Assembly: GCA_034687125.1 (NCBI GenBank) | Contig: JAQGBZ010000046.1 | Span: 124,001-188,000 of the forward strand | Direction of reading: 5' to 3' | DNA from: Neelides folsomi | Taxonomy: Eukaryota; Arthropoda; Collembola; Neelipleona; Neelidae | Length of the DNA: 64,000 nucleotides | Part shown: positions 24,301-35,200 of the stretch, one piece after another | Layout: each line of letters begins with the position of its first letter | How positions within the stretch are numbered: position 1 is the stretch's first letter | Translations under genes and position numbers: made by a program | The notes under the pieces: generated by a model | Database searches by the model: none | What the model was told of the DNA's origin: nothing | The model's input: only the letters and a program-made list of their open reading frames with translations

Positions 24301-26092
24301 CTTGCCTTCGAGAACAGCCACGAGCGACAAGGAGCTTCATCATTTACAATTGAGATTCAAGGCTATTTCCGATTCGTTTAGATCCTCTATTTCAAAGTTG
24401 GATGTAAAAAATATTTCTTGTCAATTATTTGGTTATATTGTGGCACACTATTTATTTAAATATTACCCACTTTAAATTACCTTTTCACTACTTCTTTATT
24501 AAAATTTTCTATAATGTTTAGGATCATTTGCAAGAGAGTTTTGATTGTCCAGATCAGATCTTAAAGGAAGAAGTTTTTGCGATGAGACAGACTACAGACG
24601 AACTTGATTTTAATGTAACGTCGTTAATTCGAAGTTCAAAAGTAAAAACCTTTAATTGGAATAGTAATCATTACATAATTGATTATTTGATTATATATAA
24701 AGATCAACATTTTTAAATCTTTTTATAGAAAAAAGGAATGTTGGACATCGAAAATAGAATTTTCAAGATGATTGAAGTTATGGTCTTTTATCTGCATATT
24801 CTAAGGAATCTCTACAATAATGTCGACAAAGACTTTTTACGAGCAAAGTAAACCAAATAACAAGATTAAGATTTTCTTAATTACTTTTAGTTGTTTGATA
24901 ATTGTAGGCAATTGAAAATAACATTTCGACTTAGGTACATAGTATTTGATTCTAATTTATTGCTAGATCGCTTTTAGATGAGCACGGCCTTCTCGACGCA
25001 TTCACGAACAACCACACATTTGGAAAACGGATCAACAACAATCACGACAAGGTTTTCTTCTTAACATTATTTTTTTGATTTCTTACAAACTCACCAAGTA
25101 CTTAATTTAATGTTAGTTCTTTACAACAATTTAACTATTAATATTTTAATAAGCAGCCAGGCACCAAGAGGTAACGAATGATTATTCAATCTGATTCAAT
25201 GGCGTATTTATATGATTATTTATTTTCCTTAAAAGGGATTAGGGATGATTACAATTACTATAATTATTTTAGAATTTGCGATGAATTCGGCATTTAATTA
25301 AATGAAGCTTATTTCTTGTTCTTTACAATATTACCCCAACCTCAGTCGTTCTTCAATTTTTTAAATTGGTTTTAATAAACTTCAATTGGGGAGGTTTTGA
25401 TATATAGGGAATGAACTTATACTACCTAGAAATGCTGGATTCTATGCATATATTATATTAATATGTACCTACTATAAGTATACATAATATGGACCAATAT
25501 TCAAGTCAATCTGACTACCTCTTGTCGTGTTGAATCCAATGTTAGTAACATTAATAGTCATTTTATCATTTTCAGACTGCGTGGGATGGAGGATATTTGG
25601 GAGAAGGTGAGGGAGACACTTTAGAACGATTTGAAGACGGACGGCCAAAGAATGTCTTACAACATTTACTTGGACCATCAACTGATCCTTCAGGAAAATT
25701 GGACAAAAAGTCACTTGGCATCACACTCAAGGAGCCGAAAGAAAGCGTATTTTCCAGGTTGGTTCAACTTATTTAATATACTATACTCATTTAAATTCAT
25801 TGTTTCTCCCCTTTATAAATTGTTTAATGTTATTTTTTTTTATTATAGATGCTTTTCGGAAGGGTATGAGATGATACGGCGGGAGTTTCATTGGCCCTGG
25901 AACTGGGATCAAACGTGGAGAGGAATCAAGCAAGGGTTTTCCATCATTCTCATGGTCCTCGGTCTATTCATCATTCTCAAGAGTCTTTTTCCCTCTGTGG
26001 GTGCGGATATGGACCCACACTGCCATCAACTTGATTTGAGTCCTTACTACAAGTCACTTGATTACATCCACAATGACCGCCCTCGTATCTAA
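18363..26092 (+). CDS. EF-hand-like/coiled-coil, C-terminally membrane-anchored protein; candidate KASH (LINC complex) protein
   Basis: I assemble 23 exons: 18363-18453, 18582-18696, 18880-18993, 19468-19704, 19824-19947, 20087-20293, 20409-20594, 20732-20821, 20924-21010, 21213-21283, 21380-21521, 21624-21769, 22948-23092, 23330-23437, 23545-23639, 23747-24010, 24085-24115, 24254-24403, 24522-24641, 24729-24847, 24967-25051, 25576-25757 and 25849-26092. The phases close at 1050 residues. Domains in order: a degenerate EF-hand-like pair (FKEAFNACGPNGDGLIRVSR, residues about 33-110), coiled coils rich in Glu/Lys heptads (about 190-550), acidic linkers, further helices, one membrane helix (GFSIILMVLGLFIILKSLF, about 999-1017) and a lumenal tail of about 30 residues. 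The tail has LFPS, a Cys 23 residues from the end, then YYKSLDYIHNDRPRI. EF-hand plus coiled coil plus tail anchor is the KASH5 layout. The nesprin-like spacing supports KASH, but the usual PPPX end is absent. The exon at 23747 and a GC donor at 19948 are the least certain splice choices. An ER or Golgi tail-anchored golgin-like protein is the main alternative. Confidence 0.75.
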
Positions 26093-27345
26093 AACCAATT
26101 TTGTCACTGTGTCCGTAATTTTATTGATAAGTATACTGTAATATATTATACCTTTCGACGTTTCGATGCATCTGGAATATTTTTACGTGTTAAGTAGGAA
26201 ATTACCCCTTTGTACTGTAACAAATTGTGCTCGACATGTTAATTAAAATACAAAACAATTTATGTTCATTGATTCATTTCATAAAGAACTAGCAGTATCC
26301 CACGAATTCGTGGATCAGTAAAAGGGTTAAACTCGTCAATAAATTGAAGAGTAAAAAATTAAATTAGTAATTGTGGTTGTCGGAACAAACATCTTTCCTT
26401 CCGATCAGAATATTAAAAAAAGAAATTTGATTAAAAATATTGAAAAAAGTGCAGTATTTCTATACTTTTATCAACCAAACCGATGGTGGAGAGTACGAAC
26501 CTGATGATTGATGCTGATGATGGTGAAGACCCAGAACATTCAAATAAAATTGAATCACCAATTATTACCCAACCTAAATTAATGGTGAAATTATAAAAAC
26601 TGATTAGAATTAGAAGTATAAAATTAAAATAAAAAATCAGTAATCATTACCAAGCCTAACATAACATAATCTAGAATCAGGAATAATCACCAAACCTAAC
26701 CTAGCATCAAATAGCCCAAAATGAATTTTTAGAATAGAGAAAGTTGGAAGAGTAATAAAAACGAGAATGGATTAAGCCTAAATTCGGACAAGCCCCATCT
26801 CTCTAAATGTATTGTTCGGAACACGCAAGAGGTTTTACACTCCAGTTAGCAAAAAACTTCAAATACATTTTTTATTTATTAACCTTTCCTATATAACATT
26901 TCGACTGTTCGACTTGTTTTAATGTTGGTTAATTTAGTTAACAAAGAATGAAGAAATCCTTAAGAGTTTCAGCGCCTCTGCCAGTGCACATGAAAAACAA
27001 TGGAACTCACCAGGAAGAGATCTTCCTTCTTGAACAGCGACCCCATCCACCAACGACAAGAATGTATCCAACCTCGCGAAAAATGCAAAATGAACACTTA
27101 ACACTTGACCAGGTCAACCAATCGAGAAGGCCAACGGGCGGAAGACGAAGGAGACCTCATGTTCCCGCGGGGCGGATCTCATCGAGAAAACGGCCTTATT
27201 AACCTTATCACCCTTCTCAAAGTACTTACTTGAAAGCAACGCAGGGACTTTTATTTAAATATAATGTATGTATAAACTTATATTGTTATCAAATTTTAAA
27301 TCAAAATAATTTTGATTATCATAAAATTAATGTTTAAATATTAGG
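26093..27345. other. KASH-like gene 3' flank and spacer
   Basis: Contains the presumed 3' UTR and AT-rich spacer. An 84-codon plus-strand frame at 26948-27202 is basic at its C terminus and has no cysteine. It lies just upstream of a zinc-finger fragment, but I cannot join the two by splice sites, so I do not call it a gene. Confidence 0.4.
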
Positions 27346-27486
27346 TACGCAGTTTAAATCGCAAGACGCAAAGAGAAGGCACATCAAAGAAATCCATCGT
27401 GGAGTGAGATGGCAATGCGAATATTGTCCAAATGATTATTCAAGAAACTGAGGCTGACTCAACATGTTGAACGTTTCCACCAATGA
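27346..27486 (+). pseudogene. C2H2 zinc-finger fragment
   Basis: After an AG at 27344-27345 the frame reads FKSQDAKRRHIKEIH, the second half of one C2H2 finger, then WQCEYCPNDYSRN and a stop at 27449. Shifting the frame by one base at that point continues RLTQHVERFHQ and a stop, completing the second finger. A one-base deletion has therefore broken a finger that otherwise reads well. The first half of the first finger (the two cysteines) is not found next to it. Either a gene remnant or the last exon of a zinc-finger gene with an assembly error. Confidence 0.55.
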
Positions 27487-28233
27487 TTTTGCCCAAATAT
27501 TTTATATCTACTATTAATTAAATATTTTTATTATTACATTATAATCATTATAACTATAATTGATCTATTGCTTAATATGAGTAACCTTTTATTAGAATGT
27601 AAGTAATAATACATTTAGTGTTGTTAATAATTCCTGATAGTAAATTTAATATTATATAAATTTATTTAATTTACTACGAAGCTAATATTTGTAAATACTA
27701 TAATTTATTCAAGTTGTTGCAATTTTTATTTATATCATTTAATCATTTTAATGAATTTTTACATAATTAATATTACGGTTATAATATTTTATTATGAGTT
27801 TTTGGCAATTTATTCATTAATATGTATATAATTATTGTGTTATGCAATTTATAATCTTAATTTACATATTTATAATTAATTCGCAGATTTTAAAAGTAAA
27901 TATACTATTTTACATAGAGAATTTTTATTTATGATGAAATAAAATTTTTATAATTTGTTTTGTAATTTTATTAGTTCTAGTATTAATTTTTTTTAAATAA
28001 TTTCATTTACAAATAAATTATAATTTGAATCGCAATTTAATTTATTTTTAAATGCCTTTCGTTTTACAAACTTTTATCTGGTAATGATTACTCGCTTTCA
28101 AAATTCGTTCGGGTAACCTTACCCGTTTAACCTTAACCTACCTGTTGTTTTGGGTAACTATAATTTGTTTCGGGTAAAGCTTACCTCTTTTTATGTAAGG
28201 CTTGGTCAGGGTCTCAATCCTGAATACAAAAAC
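27487..28233. other. very AT-rich spacer
   Basis: Extremely AT-rich sequence, almost entirely poly-A/T words, with no coding frame. From about 28.1 kb it gives way to GGGTAA- and AACGGG-rich words that lead into the minisatellite. Confidence 0.5.
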
Positions 28234-28337
28234 GGGCACATTGAACCCAAAAAGAGGCACATTGGACCCAAAAAGGGGCATATTGAACCCCAAAGTGGGC
28301 ACATTGAACCCAAAAAAGAGGCACATTGCCCAAAAAG
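28234..28337. repeat. 21-bp minisatellite, five units
   Basis: Units GGGCACATTGAACCCAAAAAG (21 bp), the next two also 21 bp, then 22 and 19 bp, with a few substitutions each. Because 21 is a multiple of three, the first three units keep the frame. The plus strand reads GHIEPKK-type heptapeptides and the minus strand reads FGFNVP-type peptides without stops. I see no start, splice or coding context that would make either a gene. Flanking sequence to about 28.52 kb has related ACGGGC words. Confidence 0.88.
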
Positions 28338-29082
28338 GGCAACCACTGCCACTTTTCAGGCATCCATTGCCCGTTTTTACCCCATTATCTAGACCAAAGA
28401 GAACTATTGATTCCTGGAAACAAGTTTTTCTCGTTTTGTAGCAACGGTTGCCAAAAAACGGTTAACAACGTTGCCTTAAACGGGCTACAAAGCCCGAAAC
28501 TGGCAATGTTGTCTCAAACGGGCTGTCTCAAATGATATTTTGTCGTATATCTCCATATATTTTTGGATTTGACTTTGTCTTTGGCCTTATTTACATCTTT
28601 ACAAATTTCAAGAATATCAATTGACTCGAACATTTTTTACATTTGAGTCAAATTGAATCCAATTATGTATGATTCTGCGTCGTTTTGAAGTGGGCCCAGG
28701 ATCATCCCGATTTGCAGATCCCGATGTATAATTAATTAATAACTGTGACATCTGGAATAATTATACTCATCAATATTTTTAGTTATCAAGTTTAGGAGAA
28801 TCTGTATATAAATTGTATCTGTATATAATTGGGAGAATCGGTATATAAATCCCTTTTCCTGGAATTTATTGATTTTCTATTGACTGTCATGTTATCAATT
28901 GGCGGTGATTAATTGATTAAGTTTTATTTGATGGCAGTGCAAATACGTAACATGCTATTCCTCGAGGCCTCGAATTAATGTGCCACTTGCCACTTTTGAA
29001 AATAAATTTCCCTCTATGAATTGCCAATAAGCAATAACAATAGATTATATCTACAATAGAACACTGACAAACTCAAGTAAAG
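28338..29082. other. upstream region of the thaumatin-like gene
   Basis: Non-coding. The first 200 bp contain short inverted words such as CGGGCTACAAAGCCCG (28482-28497), probably part of the same repeat unit as the minisatellite. The rest is AT-rich spacer. Confidence 0.45.
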
Positions 29083-29090
29083 TATATAAA
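29083..29090 (+). promoter_or_regulatory. TATA box of the thaumatin-like gene
   Basis: TATATAAA followed by GG, 170 bp upstream of the ATG at 29260. A start about 30 bp further on would leave a 5' UTR near 140 nt. Confidence 0.45.
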
Positions 29091-29259
29091 GGAATGAAAT
29101 TGAAAAATAATTAACATAGTCAATAAAAATTAACTGGAAAATTATAAAAAAATAAATTGTAGTTGAAACATTTAAGAATTAATAGAATATAGCTTTAATT
29201 AAAATTAAAAATTTTAAATATTTTTTAAAAATAAATCATAATCATTAAATCATCCTACA

Positions 29260-29982
29260 ATGTTACTCATTCAAACAATTTTAATTCTATTGACAATTTA
29301 CTCTACAAATGGGCAAAATAGATTGATCATCAAAAACAATTGTGGCTTCACTGTTTGGCCAGGAATCTTTGGGAGGAAATATCTTCCGGAAAACGGCGGG
29401 TTTCGTTTGAATCCCGGACAGACGAAAAATATTGACAATCTTCCAACCGGCTGGGAAGGTCGGGTTTGGCCACGGACGAATTGCAACAGCAATGGGAAAT
29501 GCCAAACGGGGGATTGCGATGGGAAAATCCAATGTAGCGGAAAAACTGCTCGTGCAACCACTTTGGCGGAAATCAAATTCCAAGGCTCAAGCAATTTAAA
29601 CAATTACGACATTTCCTTGGTCGACGGCTTCAACGTTCCGACTTCGATGCGCCCAACGCCTGGAACTTTCCAACCCCAAAAAGGAGTTAAAAATTCATGT
29701 ACAAAAGGGGAATGTTTAAACAATAAAGTTTTGAGCGAATGCCCGAAGGATTTGCAAAGCCCGGGTACTTGCAAATCCGCCTGTGAGAGATATGAAACGG
29801 ACGAATATTGCTGTAGAAATCAATTCAATTCTCCAGAGAAATGCAAAGGAGCTAAAATCAATCGGCATTTTAAAGACAGATGCCCCAAGGCGTATTCTTA
29901 TGCTTACGACGACGCCAATGATTCCCTTCTCACGTGTCCGGCATCAAAATTAAATAGCTTTGATATTACTTTTTGTGGCTAA
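29260..29982 (+). CDS. thaumatin-like protein, secreted
   Basis: Intronless gene of 240 codons. Residues 1-18 form a signal peptide (MLLIQTILILLTIYSTNG). The mature protein starts QNRLIIKNNCGFTVWPGIFG, the start of the thaumatin fold. Sixteen cysteines are present, the number that makes the eight conserved disulfides. Residues of the acidic-cleft (REDDD) motif are visible: R in GRVWPRTNC, E in LAEIKF, D in YDISLVDGFNVP and D in the C-terminal YAYDDANDS. The family signature around WEGRVWPRTNC is kept. Thaumatin-like proteins are mainly plant pathogenesis-related proteins but occur in some arthropods and nematodes, where an antifungal or beta-glucan-related role is proposed. The sequence looks intact and under constraint. 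An AATAAA lies 36 bp past the stop. Whether this lineage gained it by transfer or inherited it cannot be judged from here. Confidence 0.96.
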   Translation: MLLIQTILILLTIYSTNGQNRLIIKNNCGFTVWPGIFGRKYLPENGGFRLNPGQTKNIDNLPTGWEGRVWPRTNCNSNGKCQTGDCDGKIQCSGKTARATTLAEIKFQGSSNLNNYDISLVDGFNVPTSMRPTPGTFQPQKGVKNSCTKGECLNNKVLSECPKDLQSPGTCKSACERYETDEYCCRNQFNSPEKCKGAKINRHFKDRCPKAYSYAYDDANDSLLTCPASKLNSFDITFCG

Positions 29983-30017
29983 TATAATTAAGTTTATTTA
30001 ATTCAACAATTATTTCA

Positions 30018-30023
30018 AATAAA
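30018..30023 (+). promoter_or_regulatory. polyadenylation signal of the thaumatin-like gene
   Basis: AATAAA, 36 bp after the stop codon at 29980-29982. Confidence 0.55.
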
Positions 30024-31116
30024 ATATACATATTTGAATAATGAATAAAATTAAAATATTACATTTTTTAGAATAATCTTGAATTTTGTCAATTATGATT
30101 ATTATTAGAATATTTGACGTAAATTTTTTCTTCAATGCCTAAATAAAATTCATGTACATAAAGTTACCACCCCGCACACTTTTTCTGTCTATCCTAATAC
30201 ATTACATTTTAAAACTCAGTTTTTTAGTGTTCCCCACCACTTTTGAACATGGGACTTGGCAGACTTTATACACCCTTTCTAAACAATATGTAAAAGCAAG
30301 GAGTGTAGATTAGTAAGGAGAAGAAATACAAAGCTTTTTGGTTTCTATGCACAAATTTAAAAAATTTGTGAGTCGCGTGACGTCATTGGAAATTTTGAAG
30401 AAAGCAAAGTAAATATTCACAATCAAAGGATGAAAAGATGTGTAGCCATTTCAACCCCACCGCATTCTTTATTACATATTATACATTAATTCATGGGTAA
30501 TACATTCAATGCTAAATATGTATCTCTATATTAGTTCCTTATATAATATTGGTATAAATAATAATAAAGGACTTTTAATATTCATATTCATACATATTCC
30601 TAATTAAAAATTCATTCCTGACTCCATCATTAAAACTTTCCCACTTCTCAACTTTCTTTTATTATAACATCAATTAAAGATATGAAGTCAATATAAGTAT
30701 CTAATAAATAATTGAGGATATGATTTAATTTTTAATTTATTTATCATGAGAAATAAATTTGAAAATGTTACAACAAAAAAGGATATTACTAGTTTTAACA
30801 AATAATTCAATTATAAGTAAAAGTTTTGTGTAAAATAAATTAAGATCATGTTAATTAAGGTTGGTTGTGCAGAATCAAAGATGATCATTTACTAAAATTT
30901 TAAAAAAAGTTATAAATTTAAATTTCTAACATTTTTCTCAAATAAAATAGATTTTATAAGTATAATTTATCAAAATTACTACCTTTTTACAAATTAAAGT
31001 TTTTTCTTTCTATTGAAATTTTTGTATTTCTTCTGTTTGTTCAATTGTTTGATTCGATGCTTGATCCTCATGTTTGTCAAAAGTCTTTACGAGATCTACT
31101 TACTGATCTGTTTTAC
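30024..31116. other. spacer
   Basis: AT-rich sequence between the thaumatin-like gene and the THAP remnant. I see no gene or repeat in it. Confidence 0.5.
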
Positions 31117-31461
31117 TTATGGTTTGTTTTTAAGTATTTGAGATCGGGCATTTTTTCTCTTTCTACATTCCGTGTTCTCAATGTCGGAAAGTCCTTTCAT
31201 TGAAAAAATTGTAGAAATTGCACCTTCTTTTAATTTTCTGACTGTTTTTTGTCGAAGTAATTTATTAACAAAGTCACGCTTAAAACCCGATTCCAAAAAG
31301 TGATCCGAGCAAATTCTTGCGTTCTTCAATTTAAGTTTGGAACTTATTTTGCATTTGATGAGCCAATCATTCAATTCAATTTTTTATTCACTTAGAAAAC
31401 GATGGTAGGATAATCCATTCTCACAATTTTTATTACAATCAAATACAGCACAGCTGGACAT
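31117..31461 (-). pseudogene. THAP-domain reading frame interrupted by one in-frame stop
   Basis: From an ATG at 31461 the minus strand reads MSSCAVFDCNKNCENG, then YHRFLSE, a TAA at 31384-31386, then without any frameshift WLIKC, ICSDHF and LKEGAISTIF. This is the order of the THAP zinc finger: Cys-x4-Cys near the N terminus, a central Trp, Cys-x2-His-Phe, and the closing A-x-x-TIF box (AVPTIF in most members). The domain is about 85 residues and is followed by about 25 basic residues and a stop. No transposase domain follows. One nonsense codon in an otherwise clean frame suggests a young pseudogene, an allele, or a sequencing error. THAP domains occur in P-element-like transposases and in host transcription factors. 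Confidence 0.75.
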
Positions 31462-32198
31462 CTAAACAAGCTAAACATGTTGGTATAATTTTGAGTTGAG
31501 TGCAAACAGTTTAATAATGTAACGAGGAGACTAACGTTTATAAAAAGACAATGGGCAAGGTCGATAAGGCAGAATCCGAAAATGGCGATTGATCAAAGGA
31601 TCAATCAAATGAATTTTAACTTATATTAAATATTATATCCAATTTATCCGGTCAATAATACAGTTGAAGTCAATGATTAAACGGCGTGAATGAAAAGTAT
31701 GAAAGTGAAAGGTTTGTGAAAAAGTGAAAATTTTCCAATGACGTCATTTCCATACTGGTCCATCTTAATAAAATTCGGGTGTCTATCTGTCAATCAGGAG
31801 ACCAACAGGGCTCAATACTCTTATTAGCCACTTTTTAAACCTTGACTTAAAAATTCTCCTCTAACCTGACGCAGAATTACCTAAAAGCCAAGAGTGAAAT
31901 TTATTTTTGCAAGGTAAAAGAAACGTTGCAAAAGGCGTAAATTTTAAACTGAGAATTGTTTGGGCCAATTTTAAAATTGGCAATCACTTTATTTGCGGGA
32001 AAATTGAATGTTTGGTTAATAGGCGTTAATTAATTAACGAAACATTTTTATTAAAAATCGAGCTCTCATTTTTGTCTCTGGATAGAAGCTGATTTTTAAA
32101 TCTAGGTTACAAGTGCCTAATGGCTCATCCCCACTTATGACTCCAACCGTTGTTTACATTGAGTCTTTTACCTCCTTGCGTTTCCACACAGAGCAACG
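31462..32198. other. spacer
   Basis: Non-coding, with no recognised feature. GAGTCTTTTAC at 32161-32171 is an extra direct copy of part of the inverted repeat that follows. Confidence 0.45.
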
Positions 32199-32294
32199 CG
32201 TAAAAGACTCGGTGCTGGAAACACGGCTTCCACGACGTGAAACTCTCTGCGTTCATACTTGTGCTATCGTGTTTGCAACACCGAGTCTTTTACG
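32199..32294. repeat. 96-bp inverted repeat (27-bp arms)
   Basis: Left arm 32199-32225 begins CGTAAAAGACTCGGTG. Right arm 32268-32294 is its inverse, with 25 of 27 positions matching and a 42-bp loop between. The RNA of either strand would form a stable hairpin. I see no target duplication, so a MITE end-pair or a small hairpin RNA locus are both possible. Confidence 0.8.
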
Positions 32295-35200
32295 TGAAAT
32301 GCACGTCTCCAACCAAATTGAAATATTTCAACTTTTCGTTTTGTGTTCACAACACCTTGTTGGTTACAGAAGTGGGGACAGATGGTGTTTTAATGCTTGT
32401 TTTGAACCACGATGTAAAAGAAGCGAGTGTCCAAGACGCCAGGTTGGAGACATAAGTGGAAATGAACCATAATAGTATTATTGAGCCATCTAGGTCTTCG
32501 CGTGACATAGGCCTTAGAATTTTATTAAGATAGATTGAAAGTTTAAAAAGTTTGAAAGAAACTGGAACGGTTCTTTCCGATATACAATATTTGATCTCAA
32601 AATTTAAATTCAACACCAATAATCAAAATTTTCATACTTGCAACTACAACACTTACAACATGTTTAAATATAAAGCTAATATACCATATGAAAAAGCGCG
32701 TAAGAGAGAAATGTCTAGAAATCAATATTTGGATTATTGTAGGAACATTTCCGTATACATTTTGTTATGATCCGGCCTGACCGCCGCCACCTTCAAAACT
32801 GCTAACAAATGTCGTTAACGAAGAGGAAGCTTCAAGGAGCGATGGAGAGTATGAGTGGCACTTTTCTCATTCCCAGATCTCATAAGAACCGAGAGGGAGA
32901 GGAGCCTGGTCGGGTGAATTTTCCTGAGTGGGGGGGGGGGGGTTCTCCTTGGCAAATCCCCGGACCGACCGAGGTTCTTCGGGTTTAGTTCTTCAACAGC
33001 TTACTTTGTAGGAAGAACCTCAGTTCCGCGTCGGACTTCCAGAAATATTCTTGGCAATTCACCTTCTCGAATAAACCAACTCGCACAAAGCCTAAAGTGT
33101 GGTGTTTTGAAAGTCGGCATTTTCCCCTCTCATACCTCAAGACACATTTGGATCTAAATATTTGGGTGAGCTTCATTGCTTGTTCCTTAACGCACTGACT
33201 ATTTCCTATCTATTTACTGTCTCCCACTAAATTATCTCAGATTTTCCCCTTACCATGTTAATGCTAGATCCCTACAACCTATGTACATGTAGGAATACTT
33301 TACTCTCGCACACTCCAATTTTAAGTGCTAATAAGATATATTTAAATGGAATTCCTATTAGCTTTAACTGCTTCCGTTTTGCTTTAATTAAACGCCCAGG
33401 CCTAAATTAAATCCTGAAGTTAAACAATTTAGTAGCAAAGTTTATGAAATCTATTAAAATTATATTTTTAAAAAGTTAAAACAGCTTTTTATTTAATTAA
33501 AATTGACAACTTCACATATTCATTTAAAATATTTTTAACTCACAAATAATATATTAGTTTGCTTAATTGAGTTATGTTCAGTATTGATAAAAGGATTAAA
33601 TTGGAATTTAAATTAATTTTGTGGTGATGAAATAATGAGAAAATGAAGATTTTTCCCATTGAACAGTCTTTTGAAAATATCGTGAAGGGTTTTCCAATAA
33701 GGAATTCCAGTCATACATTTATTCTTTTATGTGACTTTGCAATTGGATTTGAAAATTTCCCTGGTCGCATGAAAGTGGTTTGTATGTGGAAGATGAATTC
33801 TTGGAGGAGGAGGGTCGACAGAGATCTCATCTATCATGAGAAGTTTATCCAAGGAAGGTCTGTCGAATATAAACCTCGTCCATGGATTTAATATTAGACT
33901 CAAGTTCATGAGAAGAAAAAATGAACTTCTTTCTTATTGACTTCGCCCCATATGTACAGGAAACTCGGATGAAGTTAACATAAGCAATATTAAATTTCTA
34001 TTTTCTTCACTTTTGAATGTTCCTCTTCCAACTGATTTTCAAACTATGAGTAATGTTTCATATTAGTTCCAATAAAAAAGTTTCAAAATAAATTTCAATT
34101 TGGACCAATATTGTGTCCGATAGGAAAGATCGTAAATCTGTCAATTAATAATCCGTAAATTGGGAAATTGATCGATTGGTAAATCAATTCCAACTTAAAT
34201 ATTCATTATAATATAAATGGAAAACATCAACTTTCAATTTCATATCTTTTCGATATAAATCATAGGGATTAATTAAAAAAAATTTCATTAATAAACTAAC
34301 ATTGGGCCCCGCATTGAATTACATTTTTAATTTAATCTAGAAGCTTACTACTTATAAACCCTTACATTATAAAATATAATTACAATATTATGGCTAAATG
34401 TAACTGATAGTATAAGGCTGAACGTTTAAGCTTGAGCAAATTCTCATTAGTTCAATGTGGAAATGTCATTTTATTAGCATAAGGAAATTTCCGACCGCTT
34501 TTGGGTTCTAATAGTAAAATACTGTTAGTGGAATAGATAATATAATATAAAAGACAACGGAGTTCAAAGAAGTGTTAATGCGTTTGTTCGCAGGACTTCG
34601 CGGTGTTTCTCATCTTAAATTGCAATCGACTTTTGCACCCAATGAATCTATTTTCTATGCGTCTAGCCATATCCATTTTTAAGGAAGGTCTTGGCGAATA
34701 TTTTGGCCAAAGTTTGAGGAAATTGTTATAAGGGGTGAAGAATCGTGTGAAGCGAAGTGAAAATTGAACATTTTCTTCCTCTTGAGTCTCGCCTTGTATA
34801 TCTTCACTATATCTCACTATCTTTTATCCCTAGGTATACCAACTTAATCCTAACTTATAGTTAGAGATAGAACTAAATTCCCCTCGTGAGTGCGGCCCTT
34901 ATAATAAACTTCAATGACCTCCTTGATGTTTCCCATCAGAGGAAAATAGGATCACGTTCCTTGATGAACTTTAAATGAGGAACAAGAAGCGACAAACTTC
35001 AAAAACACACCCAATCTCCAGTCATTTACATATTGGGGAAGTCAAAACATTTGTTCTTAGCCTGGAATTTACCATAATCTCTTCTTTGCATATAAATATA
35101 AAATCAGTATGCATACCTACCTAACCTTAAGTTTATTTATATCTGAAATATGCGTTAGATCATCTTCAATTTACATAATTTAAGTAAATGATGAATAAAT

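Noticed and set aside
25157-25170. 14-nt micro-exon candidate (after AAGCAG, before GTAACG) in the coiled-coil gene
   Set aside because: Including it would shift the next exon into frames that stop within 60 bp. Exon 24967-25051 joins directly to 25576 in phase.
26948-27202. 84-codon plus-strand frame upstream of the zinc-finger fragment
   Set aside because: No cysteines for the missing finger half and no splice pair that joins it in frame to 27346.
32930-32942. Run of 13 G
   Set aside because: Unusual in this AT-rich sequence but too short to be a feature; possibly a homopolymer of uncertain length.
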